Position numbers and translations under genes: made by a program. Positions 16,116-24,188 of a DNA stretch of 48,812 nucleotides are shown piece by piece; position 1 is the stretch's first letter, and every line of letters begins with the position of its first letter. The notes beneath the pieces are model-generated. The model had not been told where the DNA came from. It ran no database searches and worked only from the letters and a program-made list of their open reading frames with translations. The stretch comes from an uncultured Alphaproteobacteria bacterium (GTDB lineage Bacteria; Pseudomonadota; Alphaproteobacteria; Rhizobiales; Pleomorphomonadaceae), in contig CALCDT010000332.1 in the NCBI GenBank assembly GCA_937900425.1, positions 1 through 48,812 on the forward strand, given 5' to 3'.

Positions 16116-16936
16116 CAGGCGGTCTCCATCTTGTCGAGATCGTAGTGCCGCGCGCGGATCCCGTTGAAGTAGGACTGGATCCAGGGGTGATCGACCGATC
16201 GCAGTTCCCGGAAGGTCCCGTCCACCAATACCTTGCGGTTGCCCAGCACGGCAATGCGGTCGGTCATGGTGACGAGGCTGTCGAGGTCGTGGGTCACCAT
16301 GAACACCGTGAGGCCGAGCGTGTCCCGCAGCTGGCGGATCAGGAGGTCGAAGTCGGCGGCGCCGATCGGGTCGAGGCCGGCGGTCGGTTCGTCGAGGAAG
16401 ACGATGTCCGGGTCGAGGGCGAGGGCGCGGGCGAGGGCGACGCGCTTGATCATGCCGCCGGAGAGTTCGGAGGGATATTTCAGCGCCGCGTCCGCCGGCA
16501 GGCCGACCATCTCGATCTTGAGGCGGGCGAGGTCGGCGAGGAGGGCGTCCGAGAGGCCGAAATGCTCGCGCAGCGGCACGGCGACGTTCTGGAGCACGGT
16601 GAGCGAGGAGAACAGGGCGCCCTGCTGGAACAGAACGCCCCAGCGCCGGCCGATCCGCGAGCGTTCGGCCGGGCCGGCGGCGTCGAGATCGTGGCCGAAG
16701 ATCTCGATGGTGCCGGCCCGGCGCCGGTTGAGGCCGATGATCGTGCGCAGCAGCACCGACTTGCCGGTGCCCGACCCGCCGACCACGCCGAGGATCTCGC
16801 CGCGCCGGACGTCGATGTCGAGATCCTCGAGGATCGGCGGCCGGCCGCCGAAGCCGACGGTGATGCCGCGACCGCGGATCACGGTGTCGCGGCCGTCGGC
16901 GGTCGGCGCGGGGGCGGCGGGGGCGTCGGCGGTCAT
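16115..16936 (-). CDS. MlaF-type ABC transporter ATP-binding protein
   Basis: ATPase of the lipid ABC transporter, 273 aa. Walker A is GGSGTGKS, the Q-loop is in GVLFQQGALFSSLTVLQNV, the signature is LSGGMIKRVALARAL, Walker B is DIVFLDEPTAGLDP and the switch His is in MVTHDLDS. The signature form LSGGM.KR and the QQGALF sequence are typical of the MlaF/Ttg2A group. The ATG at 16936 lies 5 nt after the permease stop. Order permease-ATPase-MCE-lipoprotein on one strand indicates a single operon. Confidence 0.93.
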   Translation of the reverse strand: MTADAPAAPAPTADGRDTVIRGRGITVGFGGRPPILEDLDIDVRRGEILGVVGGSGTGKSVLLRTIIGLNRRRAGTIEIFGHDLDAAGPAERSRIGRRWGVLFQQGALFSSLTVLQNVAVPLREHFGLSDALLADLARLKIEMVGLPADAALKYPSELSGGMIKRVALARALALDPDIVFLDEPTAGLDPIGAADFDLLIRQLRDTLGLTVFMVTHDLDSLVTMTDRIAVLGNRKVLVDGTFRELRSVDHPWIQSYFNGIRARHYDLDKMETA

Positions 16937-16941
16937 CGGGA

Positions 16942-18105
16942 TCAGATGTCCATCTGGGCGAGGATGATGGCGAAGACGCCGTCCATGACGATGACGGCGA
17001 AGATGCCCTTCACCACGGAGATGGTGGTGTGGAGGCCGAGGGATTCGGCCGAGCCGGACACCTTCATGCCCTCGACGCAAGCGACGAGGCCGATCACCGC
17101 GGCCATCACCGGCGCCTTGGCCAGGCCGATGGCGAAATAGGTCACGGTCACCGATTCCCGCAGCAGCTGGAAGAAGGTGTCGGAGGGGATGCCGATGTAG
17201 GTCACCACCACCACCCAGGCGCCGGCGAGTGCCGAGAGGTCGGAGACGAGCGTGAGAAGGGGCAGCGTCGAGACCAGCGCGATCAGCCTCGGCACGACCA
17301 GCACCCCGGTCGGCGAGGTGCCGAGCACGACGAGCGCGTCGATCTCCTCGCGCATCTTCATCGAGCCGATCTCGGCGGTGATGGCGCTCCCCGAACGACC
17401 CGCCACCATGATCGCGGTGAGCAGCACGCCGATCTCGCGGCAGACGAGGACGCCGACGAGGGCGATGACGTAGACCTCGGCGCCGAAGGTGCGCAGGTAG
17501 AAGCCGCCCTGCTGGGCGATGATCATGCCGATCAGGAAACTCATCAGCGCGATGATCGGGATCGCCTTGAGGCCGACACGGTCGATCTGGTTGAAGAGCG
17601 CGGCCCAGCGCATCGGCTCGCGGCGCAGCACGATCGCCGCGACCGTGGCCGCCACCTCGCCGAACAGGCTGACCACCGCGACGAAATCGCCCCAGAGGTC
17701 GACCGCCTGGCGGCCGACGGCGGCGAGGAAGCGGCGCCAGAAGGCGCCGGTATCGGGAACGGGGAGATCGGCCCGGTTGAGGCCGGAGACTTTGCGCAGC
17801 AGTTCCTCGTTGCCGGCGGGAAATCCGCGCAGCTCGACCTCGATGCCGGCCTCGAGGCAGCGCCGGCGGGCGGCCTCGATCAGCCAGGCGCCGGCGGTGT
17901 CGAGCTTCTCGATGCCGGCGCCGTCGATGACGAAGGCGGACCCGCCCTCGCCCCGCTGCGGCAGGGCGCCGGCGAGCAGGCCGTCGAGTTCGTCGGCGTC
18001 GTCGACGGTCCAGGCGCCGGACAGGCGCACGAGTCGACCGTCCGTCCCCGGCGACAGCTGGCCGGCGGCCTTCCCCTGGGCCCTGGTCTGCTCGGTCACG
18101 CTCAT
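16942..18105 (-). CDS. STAS-MlaE fusion permease of a lipid ABC transporter
   Basis: Permease of the Mla-type system, 387 aa, with an N-terminal STAS domain (about residues 1-110, equivalent to the separate MlaB of E. coli) fused to the MlaE permease (about 150-387). The permease shows the family motifs IIALMSFLIGMIIA.QGG, VCREIGVLLTAIMVAGRSGSA and EIGSMKMREEIDAL. First gene of the minus-strand operon, divergent from dgcN across 150 nt. The fusion removes the need for mlaB; mlaC is absent, so delivery likely depends on the extended MCE protein and lipoprotein. Confidence 0.92.
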   Translation of the reverse strand: MSVTEQTRAQGKAAGQLSPGTDGRLVRLSGAWTVDDADELDGLLAGALPQRGEGGSAFVIDGAGIEKLDTAGAWLIEAARRRCLEAGIEVELRGFPAGNEELLRKVSGLNRADLPVPDTGAFWRRFLAAVGRQAVDLWGDFVAVVSLFGEVAATVAAIVLRREPMRWAALFNQIDRVGLKAIPIIALMSFLIGMIIAQQGGFYLRTFGAEVYVIALVGVLVCREIGVLLTAIMVAGRSGSAITAEIGSMKMREEIDALVVLGTSPTGVLVVPRLIALVSTLPLLTLVSDLSALAGAWVVVVTYIGIPSDTFFQLLRESVTVTYFAIGLAKAPVMAAVIGLVACVEGMKVSGSAESLGLHTTISVVKGIFAVIVMDGVFAIILAQMDI

Positions 18106-18160
18106 CGCTCGGTCGTCGTCTTCCACAGGAGGGAGGGGCCGGATTCGTGGCGGGCCAATC

Positions 18161-18189
18161 TTGCATGCCCTGTCGTTGCCGCCAATACT
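18161..18189 (+). promoter_or_regulatory. Putative sigma-70 promoter of dgcN-dgcA
   Basis: TTGCAT (18161-18166), 17-nt spacer, AATACT (18184-18189), in the 150-nt gap between the divergent mlaE and dgcN genes. It predicts a 5' leader of about 60 nt. Confidence 0.4.
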
Positions 18190-18255
18190 GCGCCCGCGCG
18201 GGGCCGGCGGCGGGCTCGCCGTCAATGCATACGTCGGCCGAGAGGTTTCCGCTTC

Positions 18256-19266
18256 ATGGACATCAAGCGTCCCTATCTCCTGTTTCTCGGCGACGTTCCC
18301 GACGCGCTCGCGGCCAAGACCGCGATCGGCATCGCCGAATGGCGCCCGACCTGGTGCGCCGGACAGATGCGGCTGCCGGGCTGCGCGGCGGACGCGGGCC
18401 TTCCCGACATGACGATCGAGCAGGCGGTCGCGGCCGGCGCGAAGACCTTCGTCATCGGCGTCGTCAACGCTGGCGGAGTGCTGCCGGACCACTGGATCGC
18501 GACCGTCGTCTCGGCGATCGAGGCGGGGCTCGACGTCGCGAGCGGCCTCCACATGCGCCTATCCGACGTGCCGCAGATCCGGGCCGCGGCCGAGGCGCGG
18601 GGCGCCACGCTCCACGACGTCCGTCACTCGTCCGAGCGCTTCGCCACCGGCAAGGGCGGGCGCCGGCCCGGCCGCCGGCTGCTGACGGTCGGTACCGACT
18701 GTTCCGTCGGCAAGAAATACACCGCCCTCGTGATCGAGCGGGAGATGCAGCGGCGCGGCTTCAACGCCGAGTTCCGCGCGACCGGGCAGACCGGCGTCTT
18801 CATCTCCGGGCGCGGCGTCGCCCTCGACGCGGTGGTCGCCGATTTCATTTCCGGCGCGGCCGAATGGCTGACGCCCGAGAACCAGGCCGACCACTGGGAC
18901 GTCGTCGAGGGCCAGGGGTCGCTGTTTCATCCCTCCTTCGCCGGCGTCAGCCTCGGCCTGCTCCACGGTTCGCAGCCGGACGCCTTCGTGGTCTGTCACG
19001 AGCCGACCCGCGAGACCATGCGCGGCGTCGGTCATCCGCTGCCGACGATCGGCGAGGTGATCGACCTGACGCGGGCCTGCGGGCGGCTGACCAACCCCGA
19101 CATCCGCTGCGTCGGCATCGCCATCAACACCGCCGCCCTCGACGAGGAGGCGGCGCGGGCGGTGCTGGCCGAGGCGGAGGAGGACTACGACCTGCCGGCG
19201 ACCGACCCGGTCCGCTTCGGCGTCGAGACGCTGATCGACCGGCTGGAGAAGGAATTTCCGGTTTGA
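18256..19266 (+). CDS. dgcN: N-acetyltransferase DgcN (DUF1611 family)
   Basis: DUF1611 protein, 336 aa. This family, paired with DgcA, was shown in marine proteobacteria to N-acetylate D-glutamate as the first step of D-glutamate catabolism. The Rossmann-like N-terminal half is followed by a P-loop-type domain with VGTDCSVGKKYTAL (about residues 150-163), and VEGQGSLFHPSFAGVSLGLLHG further on, both strongly conserved. It begins at ATG 18256 with GAGAGG about 10 nt upstream and overlaps dgcA by 4 nt, so the two are coupled. Family and pairing are clear; activity on D-Glu is inferred from them. Confidence 0.88.
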   Translation: MDIKRPYLLFLGDVPDALAAKTAIGIAEWRPTWCAGQMRLPGCAADAGLPDMTIEQAVAAGAKTFVIGVVNAGGVLPDHWIATVVSAIEAGLDVASGLHMRLSDVPQIRAAAEARGATLHDVRHSSERFATGKGGRRPGRRLLTVGTDCSVGKKYTALVIEREMQRRGFNAEFRATGQTGVFISGRGVALDAVVADFISGAAEWLTPENQADHWDVVEGQGSLFHPSFAGVSLGLLHGSQPDAFVVCHEPTRETMRGVGHPLPTIGEVIDLTRACGRLTNPDIRCVGIAINTAALDEEAARAVLAEAEEDYDLPATDPVRFGVETLIDRLEKEFPV

Positions 19267-20246
19267 GCGCCGTCCTCACGGTCGCCGTCGAGCACTGGCC
19301 GATCGCCGGGCGGTTCACCATCGCCCGCGGCTCCAAGACCGAGGCGGTGGTGGTGGTGGCGACGATCACCGACGGCGCCGTCTCCGGGTGCGGCGAATGC
19401 GTGCCCTACGCCCGCTACGGCGAGACCGTGGAGCAGGTTCGTGAGGAGATCGCGGCGATGGCCGGCGCGGTCACGGCGGGGATCGGCCGCGAGAATCTGC
19501 GGCGGACCATGAAGGCCGGGGCGGCGCGCAACGCGCTCGACTGCGCGCTGTTCGCACTCGAGGCCCGCAAGGCGGGAGTGCCGGCGTCGGCGTTCGCCGG
19601 CCTGCCGCCGGTCGGACCCGTCGTCACGGCCTACACCCTCAGCCTCGACGCCCCTGAGGCGATGCACGCGGCCGCGGCCGCCAACGCCCACCGGCCGCTG
19701 ATCAAGATCAAGCTCGGGGGTGATGGCGACGAGGAGCGGCTCGCCGCGGTGCGGGCCGGGGCGCCGGCGACCGACCTCGTCGTCGACGCCAACGAGGGCT
19801 GGACGCCGGACGTCTTCGCGGCGCGGATGGCGGCCTGTGCGGCGGCCCGGGTGGTGCTCGTCGAGCAGCCGCTGCCGCAAGCGATGGACGACATGCTGCT
19901 CGACCTGCCGCGGAGCGTGCCGGTCTGCGCCGACGAGAGCGCCCACACCGCCGCCGACATCCCGCGCCTCGCCCGGCTCTACGACGCCGTCAACATCAAG
20001 CTCGACAAGGCCGGCGGCCTGACCGAGGCGCTGGCGATGGCCGAGGCGGCGGAGGCTGCGGGACTTTCGATCATGGTCGGCTGCATGCTGGCGACCTCGC
20101 TCGCCATGGCGCCGGCGCTGCTGATCGCCGGCCGGGCGCGGGTGGTCGACCTCGACGGGCCGCTGCTGCTGGCGCGGGACCGCGAGCCGGGCCTCGTCTT
20201 CGACGGCTCGACCATCCTGCCGCCGGGGCCGGAGGTCTGGGCCTGA
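19263..20246 (+). CDS. dgcA: N-acetyl-D-glutamate racemase DgcA (enolase superfamily)
   Basis: Enolase-superfamily racemase/epimerase of the muconate-lactonising subgroup, 327 aa. The catalytic lysines are K148 and K150 (IKIK) and K246 (NIKLDKAGG). Metal ligands are D175 (VDANEGW), E201 (VEQPL) and D224 (CADES). With DgcN it should convert N-acetyl-D-glutamate to the L form. Formerly such proteins were called dipeptide epimerases; the DgcN neighbour favours the D-Glu role. It starts with TTG at 19263, overlapping the dgcN stop. It ends 24 nt before the convergent MFS gene. Confidence 0.88.
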   Translation: MSAVLTVAVEHWPIAGRFTIARGSKTEAVVVVATITDGAVSGCGECVPYARYGETVEQVREEIAAMAGAVTAGIGRENLRRTMKAGAARNALDCALFALEARKAGVPASAFAGLPPVGPVVTAYTLSLDAPEAMHAAAAANAHRPLIKIKLGGDGDEERLAAVRAGAPATDLVVDANEGWTPDVFAARMAACAAARVVLVEQPLPQAMDDMLLDLPRSVPVCADESAHTAADIPRLARLYDAVNIKLDKAGGLTEALAMAEAAEAAGLSIMVGCMLATSLAMAPALLIAGRARVVDLDGPLLLARDREPGLVFDGSTILPPGPEVWA

Positions 20247-20270
20247 CGTCGCGAGCCGGTGGCGGTCCGG

Positions 20271-21440
20271 TCAGGCGCGCGAGGGGCCGAGGCCCTCGAA
20301 GCGGATCCGGCCGGCGACGAGCAGGGCGAGGGACAGCGCGCAGAAGATCGCCATGAAGGCGAAGGAGCCGATGCCGAAGGACGCGAACAGCGGTCCGGCG
20401 AGGGCGGTGGACGCGCACATGGCGAGGCCGAGCATCACCATGTAGCTGCCCTGGGCGGCGCCGGCCCGTTCGTCCGGCACCACGTCCGAGATGAAGCGCA
20501 GGACGCCGAGGTGGCCGCAGGCGAAGGAGCCTGCGTGGAGCACCTGCGTCGCCGCGACGAAGCCGAGGCCGAGATCGAGCGGGAAGATCGCCCAGCGCAC
20601 CGTGCCGACCGCGGCGGCCAGCACCAGCAGCGACCAGGCCGAGAAGCGGCGGAACAGCTGCGGCGCGGCGGCGAACAGCAGGATCTCGGCGATGACGCCG
20701 ATCGCCCAGAGATTGCCGATGGCGACTTCCGAGTAGCCCCGGCTGCTCCAGGCGAGGGTGCCGAAACCGTAGAGTGCGGCGTGGCTGGCCTGGAGCAGGC
20801 CGCCGGCGAGCAGCATGCCGAGGAAGGCCGGATTGCGCAGGACCGGGGACGCGGCCGTCGCCACCGCGGCGCGAAGGCGCACCGGCGGCTTCGGCAGGAT
20901 GGCCACGGCGGCGAGCGTCGCGGCGAAGGCGGCGACGAGGGCGGCATAGACCGCGTCGAGGCCGCCGCTGGCGAGCAGGGCGCCGCCCGCCATGTTGCCG
21001 ACGACGAAGGTCACCGACCCCCATAGCCGCATCCGGCCGTAGGAGCCGAGGCCGGAGCGATCGAGCGACAGGGCGATGACGTCTGACATCGGACCGAAGG
21101 ACTGCGCGGCGACGTAGAGGCCCGCCGTCGCCGCGAACAGGACCAGCGTCGCCGTCGAGACCTCGAACAGCAGCGCGAAGCCGACGGTGGCGACGCCGAT
21201 GCCGGCGAGGACGGCGCGGCGGTCGGCGACGCGGTCGGCGAGAGCACCGAGCGCCGGCAGAGTGACGAGGCGCAGCAGATAGGGCGTGGCGAGCAGGTAG
21301 CCGATGGCGGCGGCGTCGAGGCCGCGGTCGTTCAGCAGGAGCGGAAAGTAGGGAATCAGTATTCCGATCGCGAACATCGACACGCCGAAGAAGACCGACA
21401 TGCGAGCGGCTGCGGAAAAGCGAACGACCTGCGTTGCCAC
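20271..21440 (-). CDS. MFS transporter
   Basis: Twelve-helix major facilitator permease, 389 aa, of the NupG/HcaT-like MFS_1 group. Motifs are the loop 2-3 signature GALADRVADRRA (about residues 62-73) and GSYGRMRLWGSVTFVVGNMAGG in helix 5, typical of 3-phenylpropionate/nucleoside-type symporters. It begins with GTG at 21440, where the protein pattern MATQVVRFSAAARMSVFFG starts; the ribosome site is weak (GGAAC). It is convergent with dgcA and divergent from the CheZ gene. Substrate is unknown; uptake of a D-amino acid or peptide is only a guess from position. Confidence 0.87.
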   Translation of the reverse strand: MATQVVRFSAAARMSVFFGVSMFAIGILIPYFPLLLNDRGLDAAAIGYLLATPYLLRLVTLPALGALADRVADRRAVLAGIGVATVGFALLFEVSTATLVLFAATAGLYVAAQSFGPMSDVIALSLDRSGLGSYGRMRLWGSVTFVVGNMAGGALLASGGLDAVYAALVAAFAATLAAVAILPKPPVRLRAAVATAASPVLRNPAFLGMLLAGGLLQASHAALYGFGTLAWSSRGYSEVAIGNLWAIGVIAEILLFAAAPQLFRRFSAWSLLVLAAAVGTVRWAIFPLDLGLGFVAATQVLHAGSFACGHLGVLRFISDVVPDERAGAAQGSYMVMLGLAMCASTALAGPLFASFGIGSFAFMAIFCALSLALLVAGRIRFEGLGPSRA

Positions 21441-21593
21441 GATATTTAGCGTTCCATAAACTCGGCGGTAGGAATCACTCGTCGATAATCGGCGATGCCG
21501 CGTGCCGGTCCAGAGAAATGGCCTCCCGTCCGGGTGGTTCATCTTCGGCGGGGCGGATGAAGAATCAGCTACCACGGGGCCGAGCCGCCTGCC

Positions 21594-22826
21594 ATGTCGA
21601 ATTCGCAACTCCCCTCCGCGCTGCCCGAGGAAGACTATCAGGCGATCGAGAACGCGGTGATGGAGACCGAGCGGGGCCGCTGGTTCCTCGCCGAATACGC
21701 CCGCCGCCACCGCGCCGCCGACACGCTGCAGGTGGTCGACGCGATCGGCCGGCTGGAGAAGCTGCTCCACCGCGAGCGCCGGCCGGACATCGACCGGATC
21801 CGCTTCGATATCGCCGAGATGAAGGACGCGATCGAGCGGACCAAGGCCGAGATCGCCGAGATCAAGTTCGAGGGCGTCGGCGGCAGCCGCTTCAACCAGG
21901 CTTCCGACGAACTCGACGCCATCGTCTCGCAGACCGAGAGCGCGACCTCGGAGATCCTCGAGACCGCCGAGAAGATCCAGGAGATCGCCTGGACGCTGCG
22001 CGAGGCCGGCTCCGACGTCGAGACCTGCGACGCGCTCGACACGCTGACCACCACGATCTACACCGCCTGCTCGTTCCAGGACCTCACCGGCCAGCGCACC
22101 CACAAGGTGGTGCACGTGCTGCGCTATCTGGAAAGCCGCATCGACGCGATGATGGCGATCTGGGGCCTCGAGGAGGCCGAGGCCCGCGGCAAGGCGACCG
22201 GCGGTTCCGGCGGCGGCAACCCGATGGACACCCGCCCCGACGCCCATCTGCTCAACGGCCCGCAGCTCGCCGGCCTCGGCGTCGACCAGAGCTTCGTCGA
22301 CGACATGATGACCGAGGCCGGGCCCGGCGGTTTCGCCGCCCACGACGCCGCGGGCATGGCCGACAGCATCGACTTCGACGCGATCGAGAGCGAGGACGAC
22401 GACGCGGCGAGCCTCGCCGACAGCCTGTCCTTCGACGCCATCCTGCCGGAGGAGCCGAGCGCGGAGGCCCTCGCCGACAGCCTGACCTTCGATGCGATCG
22501 CGGTGGAGGCCGAGCCGGCGGATTTCGACGCGATCGCCCCGGCCGACGTCGTCGCCTTCGCGAACGAAGACCCGGCCGACGAGGCCGCGATCGACGAAGG
22601 CGACGCCGAAACGGGGGCGGTGGCTTCGCACGAGGACGAGGCCGACGCCGCGTCGGCCGAGGCCGCCGAAGCTTCGGGCGATGACGCCGATCTCGCCGCC
22701 TTCATCGAGGACGGTCTCGACGACGACGTCGAAGCGGTCGCCGCGCGCGACGACGCCGACGACGCGGGCGAACCCGACGCGCTCTCGGCCCTCAGCCAGG
22801 GCGAACGCTTCGCCCTGTTCGCCTGA
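21594..22826 (+). CDS. CheZ-like protein phosphatase
   Basis: Probable CheY-P phosphatase of the CheZ family, 410 aa, almost twice the size of E. coli CheZ (214 aa). The helical hairpin core spans about residues 60-200. The catalytic motif SFQDLTGQR gives D163 and Q167, equivalent to D143 and Q147 of E. coli CheZ. After residue 215 the protein becomes long, acidic and repetitive, with four DFDAI/SFDAI/TFDAI-type units each after an (A)DS(I/L) element, probably disordered. The C-terminus ALSQGERFALFA may be a CheY-binding peptide, as in other CheZ. No other chemotaxis gene is in the window. It stands alone, divergent from the MFS gene. Confidence 0.85.
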   Translation: MSNSQLPSALPEEDYQAIENAVMETERGRWFLAEYARRHRAADTLQVVDAIGRLEKLLHRERRPDIDRIRFDIAEMKDAIERTKAEIAEIKFEGVGGSRFNQASDELDAIVSQTESATSEILETAEKIQEIAWTLREAGSDVETCDALDTLTTTIYTACSFQDLTGQRTHKVVHVLRYLESRIDAMMAIWGLEEAEARGKATGGSGGGNPMDTRPDAHLLNGPQLAGLGVDQSFVDDMMTEAGPGGFAAHDAAGMADSIDFDAIESEDDDAASLADSLSFDAILPEEPSAEALADSLTFDAIAVEAEPADFDAIAPADVVAFANEDPADEAAIDEGDAETGAVASHEDEADAASAEAAEASGDDADLAAFIEDGLDDDVEAVAARDDADDAGEPDALSALSQGERFALFA

Positions 22827-22939
22827 GCGAGGCGATCCCCGGGCTGCCGCGCTCGTCGACGAGACAGTGGCCTTTTGATGAGGGGTCGAAGCGCAAGGAC
22901 GGGGCGTTGAAAATCCGTGGCCGTCGCCTCGGCTTTTCC

Positions 22940-23070
22940 CTCGTCCTTCGAGACAGTCGCTTCGCGCCTTCCTCAGGATGAGGGAAAAGAGCAAGCCTTT
23001 GCGATAAAAGAAAAAATGTCGAAGGCCTCATCCTGAGGAGGGCGCTTTTGCGCCCGTCTCGAAGGACGAG
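22940..23070. repeat. Intergenic palindromic repeat element
   Basis: Nested inverted repeat: outer arms CTCGTCCTTCGAGAC (22940-22954) and its exact complement (23056-23070); inner arms CCTCAGGATGAGG (22971-22983) and complement (23026-23038). The centre is short and AT-rich. This 'CGTCCTTCGAGAC...CTCAGGATGAGG' form recurs between genes in many alphaproteobacteria. No gene is seen in the 312-nt gap it occupies. It may end the convergent cheZ and plcP-operon transcripts. Confidence 0.85.
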
Positions 23071-23138
23071 GCCGGGAGCCGAGACGGTCGATGCCCGCCG
23101 AGACGATCGATATCCGCCGAGACGGACGGCAGCCTTCC

Positions 23139-24188
23139 TCAGCCGCCGAGACCGAGCGCCCGCGCCAGCATCGCGTCGTTGACGTTGCCGCCGGTGAGAA
23201 CGGCGACGACGGTTCGGCCTTCGAGCGGGATGCGGCCGGTCAGCACCGCGGCCAGCGCCACCGCGCCGCCCGGTTCCACCACCAGCTTCAGCCGTCGCGC
23301 CGCGAAGGCGACGGCGTCCAGCACCTCGGCGTCGGGCACCGCGACGCCGGAGGCGAGGCGGTGGTGGTTGATCGCGAAGGTCGCGGCGCCCGGCGTGCCG
23401 GCGAGAAGGGCATCACAGATCGAGCCCGACGCGGCGGCGTTGGTTTCGCGCGTGCCGCTCGCCAGCGAGCGGGCATGGTCGTCGAAGCCTTCCGGCTCGG
23501 CGACGTGGATCGCGGTTGCCGGCGAGAGCGTGCCGAAGGCGGTGGCGATGCCGGCGGCGAGGCCGCCGCCGCTGGCGTTGACGACGAGCGCGTCGGCGAC
23601 GAGGCCGAGGGCGGCGAGGTCGGCGGCGATCTCGAGGCCCACGGTGCCCTGGCCGGCCATCACGCCGGGGTCCTCGTAGGGGTGAACGAAGGTCGCCCCG
23701 GTCTCGGCGGCGATGGCGGCGGCGATGGCCTCGCGGTCCTCGCTCACCCGGTCGTAGAGCACGACGCGGGCGCCGTAGTCGCGGGTGTTGGCGATCTTCA
23801 TCGCCGGGGCGTCGGACGGCATCACGATGACCGCCGGCATGGCAAGGATGCGCGCCGCGGCGGCAACCCCTTGCGCGTGGTTCCCCGACGAGCAGGCGAC
23901 GACGCCGGCGGCGCGGCGCTCCTGCGGGATCATCGACAGGCGGTTGAAGGCGCCGCGGAACTTGAACGAGCCGGTGCGCTGCAGGCACTCCGCCTTGACG
24001 AAGAGCCGTCCTTCTGTCCGGTCGAAGGCGGGAAGCAGCGGCGTGCGGACGGCCTCGCCGGCGATGCGGCGGGCGGCGGCTTCGACGTCGGCGAAGGCGA
24101 GGCTCTGCGGGGCGGGGGACGACACCGGCGGGATGATCTCCGGGCGGGAAGGGGGCACCGCTGCCGCCTCCCTCCGGGCGGCGGTCAT
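23139..24188 (-). CDS. PLP-dependent threonine/serine dehydratase family protein
   Basis: Fold-type II PLP enzyme, 349 aa, of the threonine dehydratase/serine racemase group. The cofactor lysine is K76 in GSFKFRGA. The substrate loop is SSGNHAQGVA and the phosphate-binding Gly loop is NASGGGLAAGI. There is no C-terminal ACT regulatory domain, so it is a catabolic or racemase-type form, not biosynthetic IlvA. It deaminates L-threonine or serine to the keto acid, or racemises serine; sequence does not decide. Its start overlaps the agt stop by 4 nt, making it the third gene of the Pho-box operon plcP-agt, an unexpected partner for lipid remodelling. Confidence 0.85.
   Translation of the reverse strand: MTAARREAAAVPPSRPEIIPPVSSPAPQSLAFADVEAAARRIAGEAVRTPLLPAFDRTEGRLFVKAECLQRTGSFKFRGAFNRLSMIPQERRAAGVVACSSGNHAQGVAAAARILAMPAVIVMPSDAPAMKIANTRDYGARVVLYDRVSEDREAIAAAIAAETGATFVHPYEDPGVMAGQGTVGLEIAADLAALGLVADALVVNASGGGLAAGIATAFGTLSPATAIHVAEPEGFDDHARSLASGTRETNAAASGSICDALLAGTPGAATFAINHHRLASGVAVPDAEVLDAVAFAARRLKLVVEPGGAVALAAVLTGRIPLEGRTVVAVLTGGNVNDAMLARALGLGG

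Noticed and set aside
16115..18166. A 683-codon minus-strand frame that fuses the mlaF ATPase to sequence overlapping mlaE.
   Set aside because: Only the part from 16936 downward matches an ABC ATPase. The upstream part is Arg-rich shadow of the mlaE gene in another frame.
18147..19262. A 372-residue extension upstream of dgcA in the same frame.
   Set aside because: It overlaps dgcN in a different frame and is Arg-rich low complexity; dgcA homology starts at the TTG overlapping the dgcN stop.
20271..22994. A 907-codon minus-strand frame extending the MFS gene through the cheZ-like gene.
   Set aside because: Transporter sequence begins only at the GTG at 21440; the rest is the antisense shadow of the cheZ-like gene.
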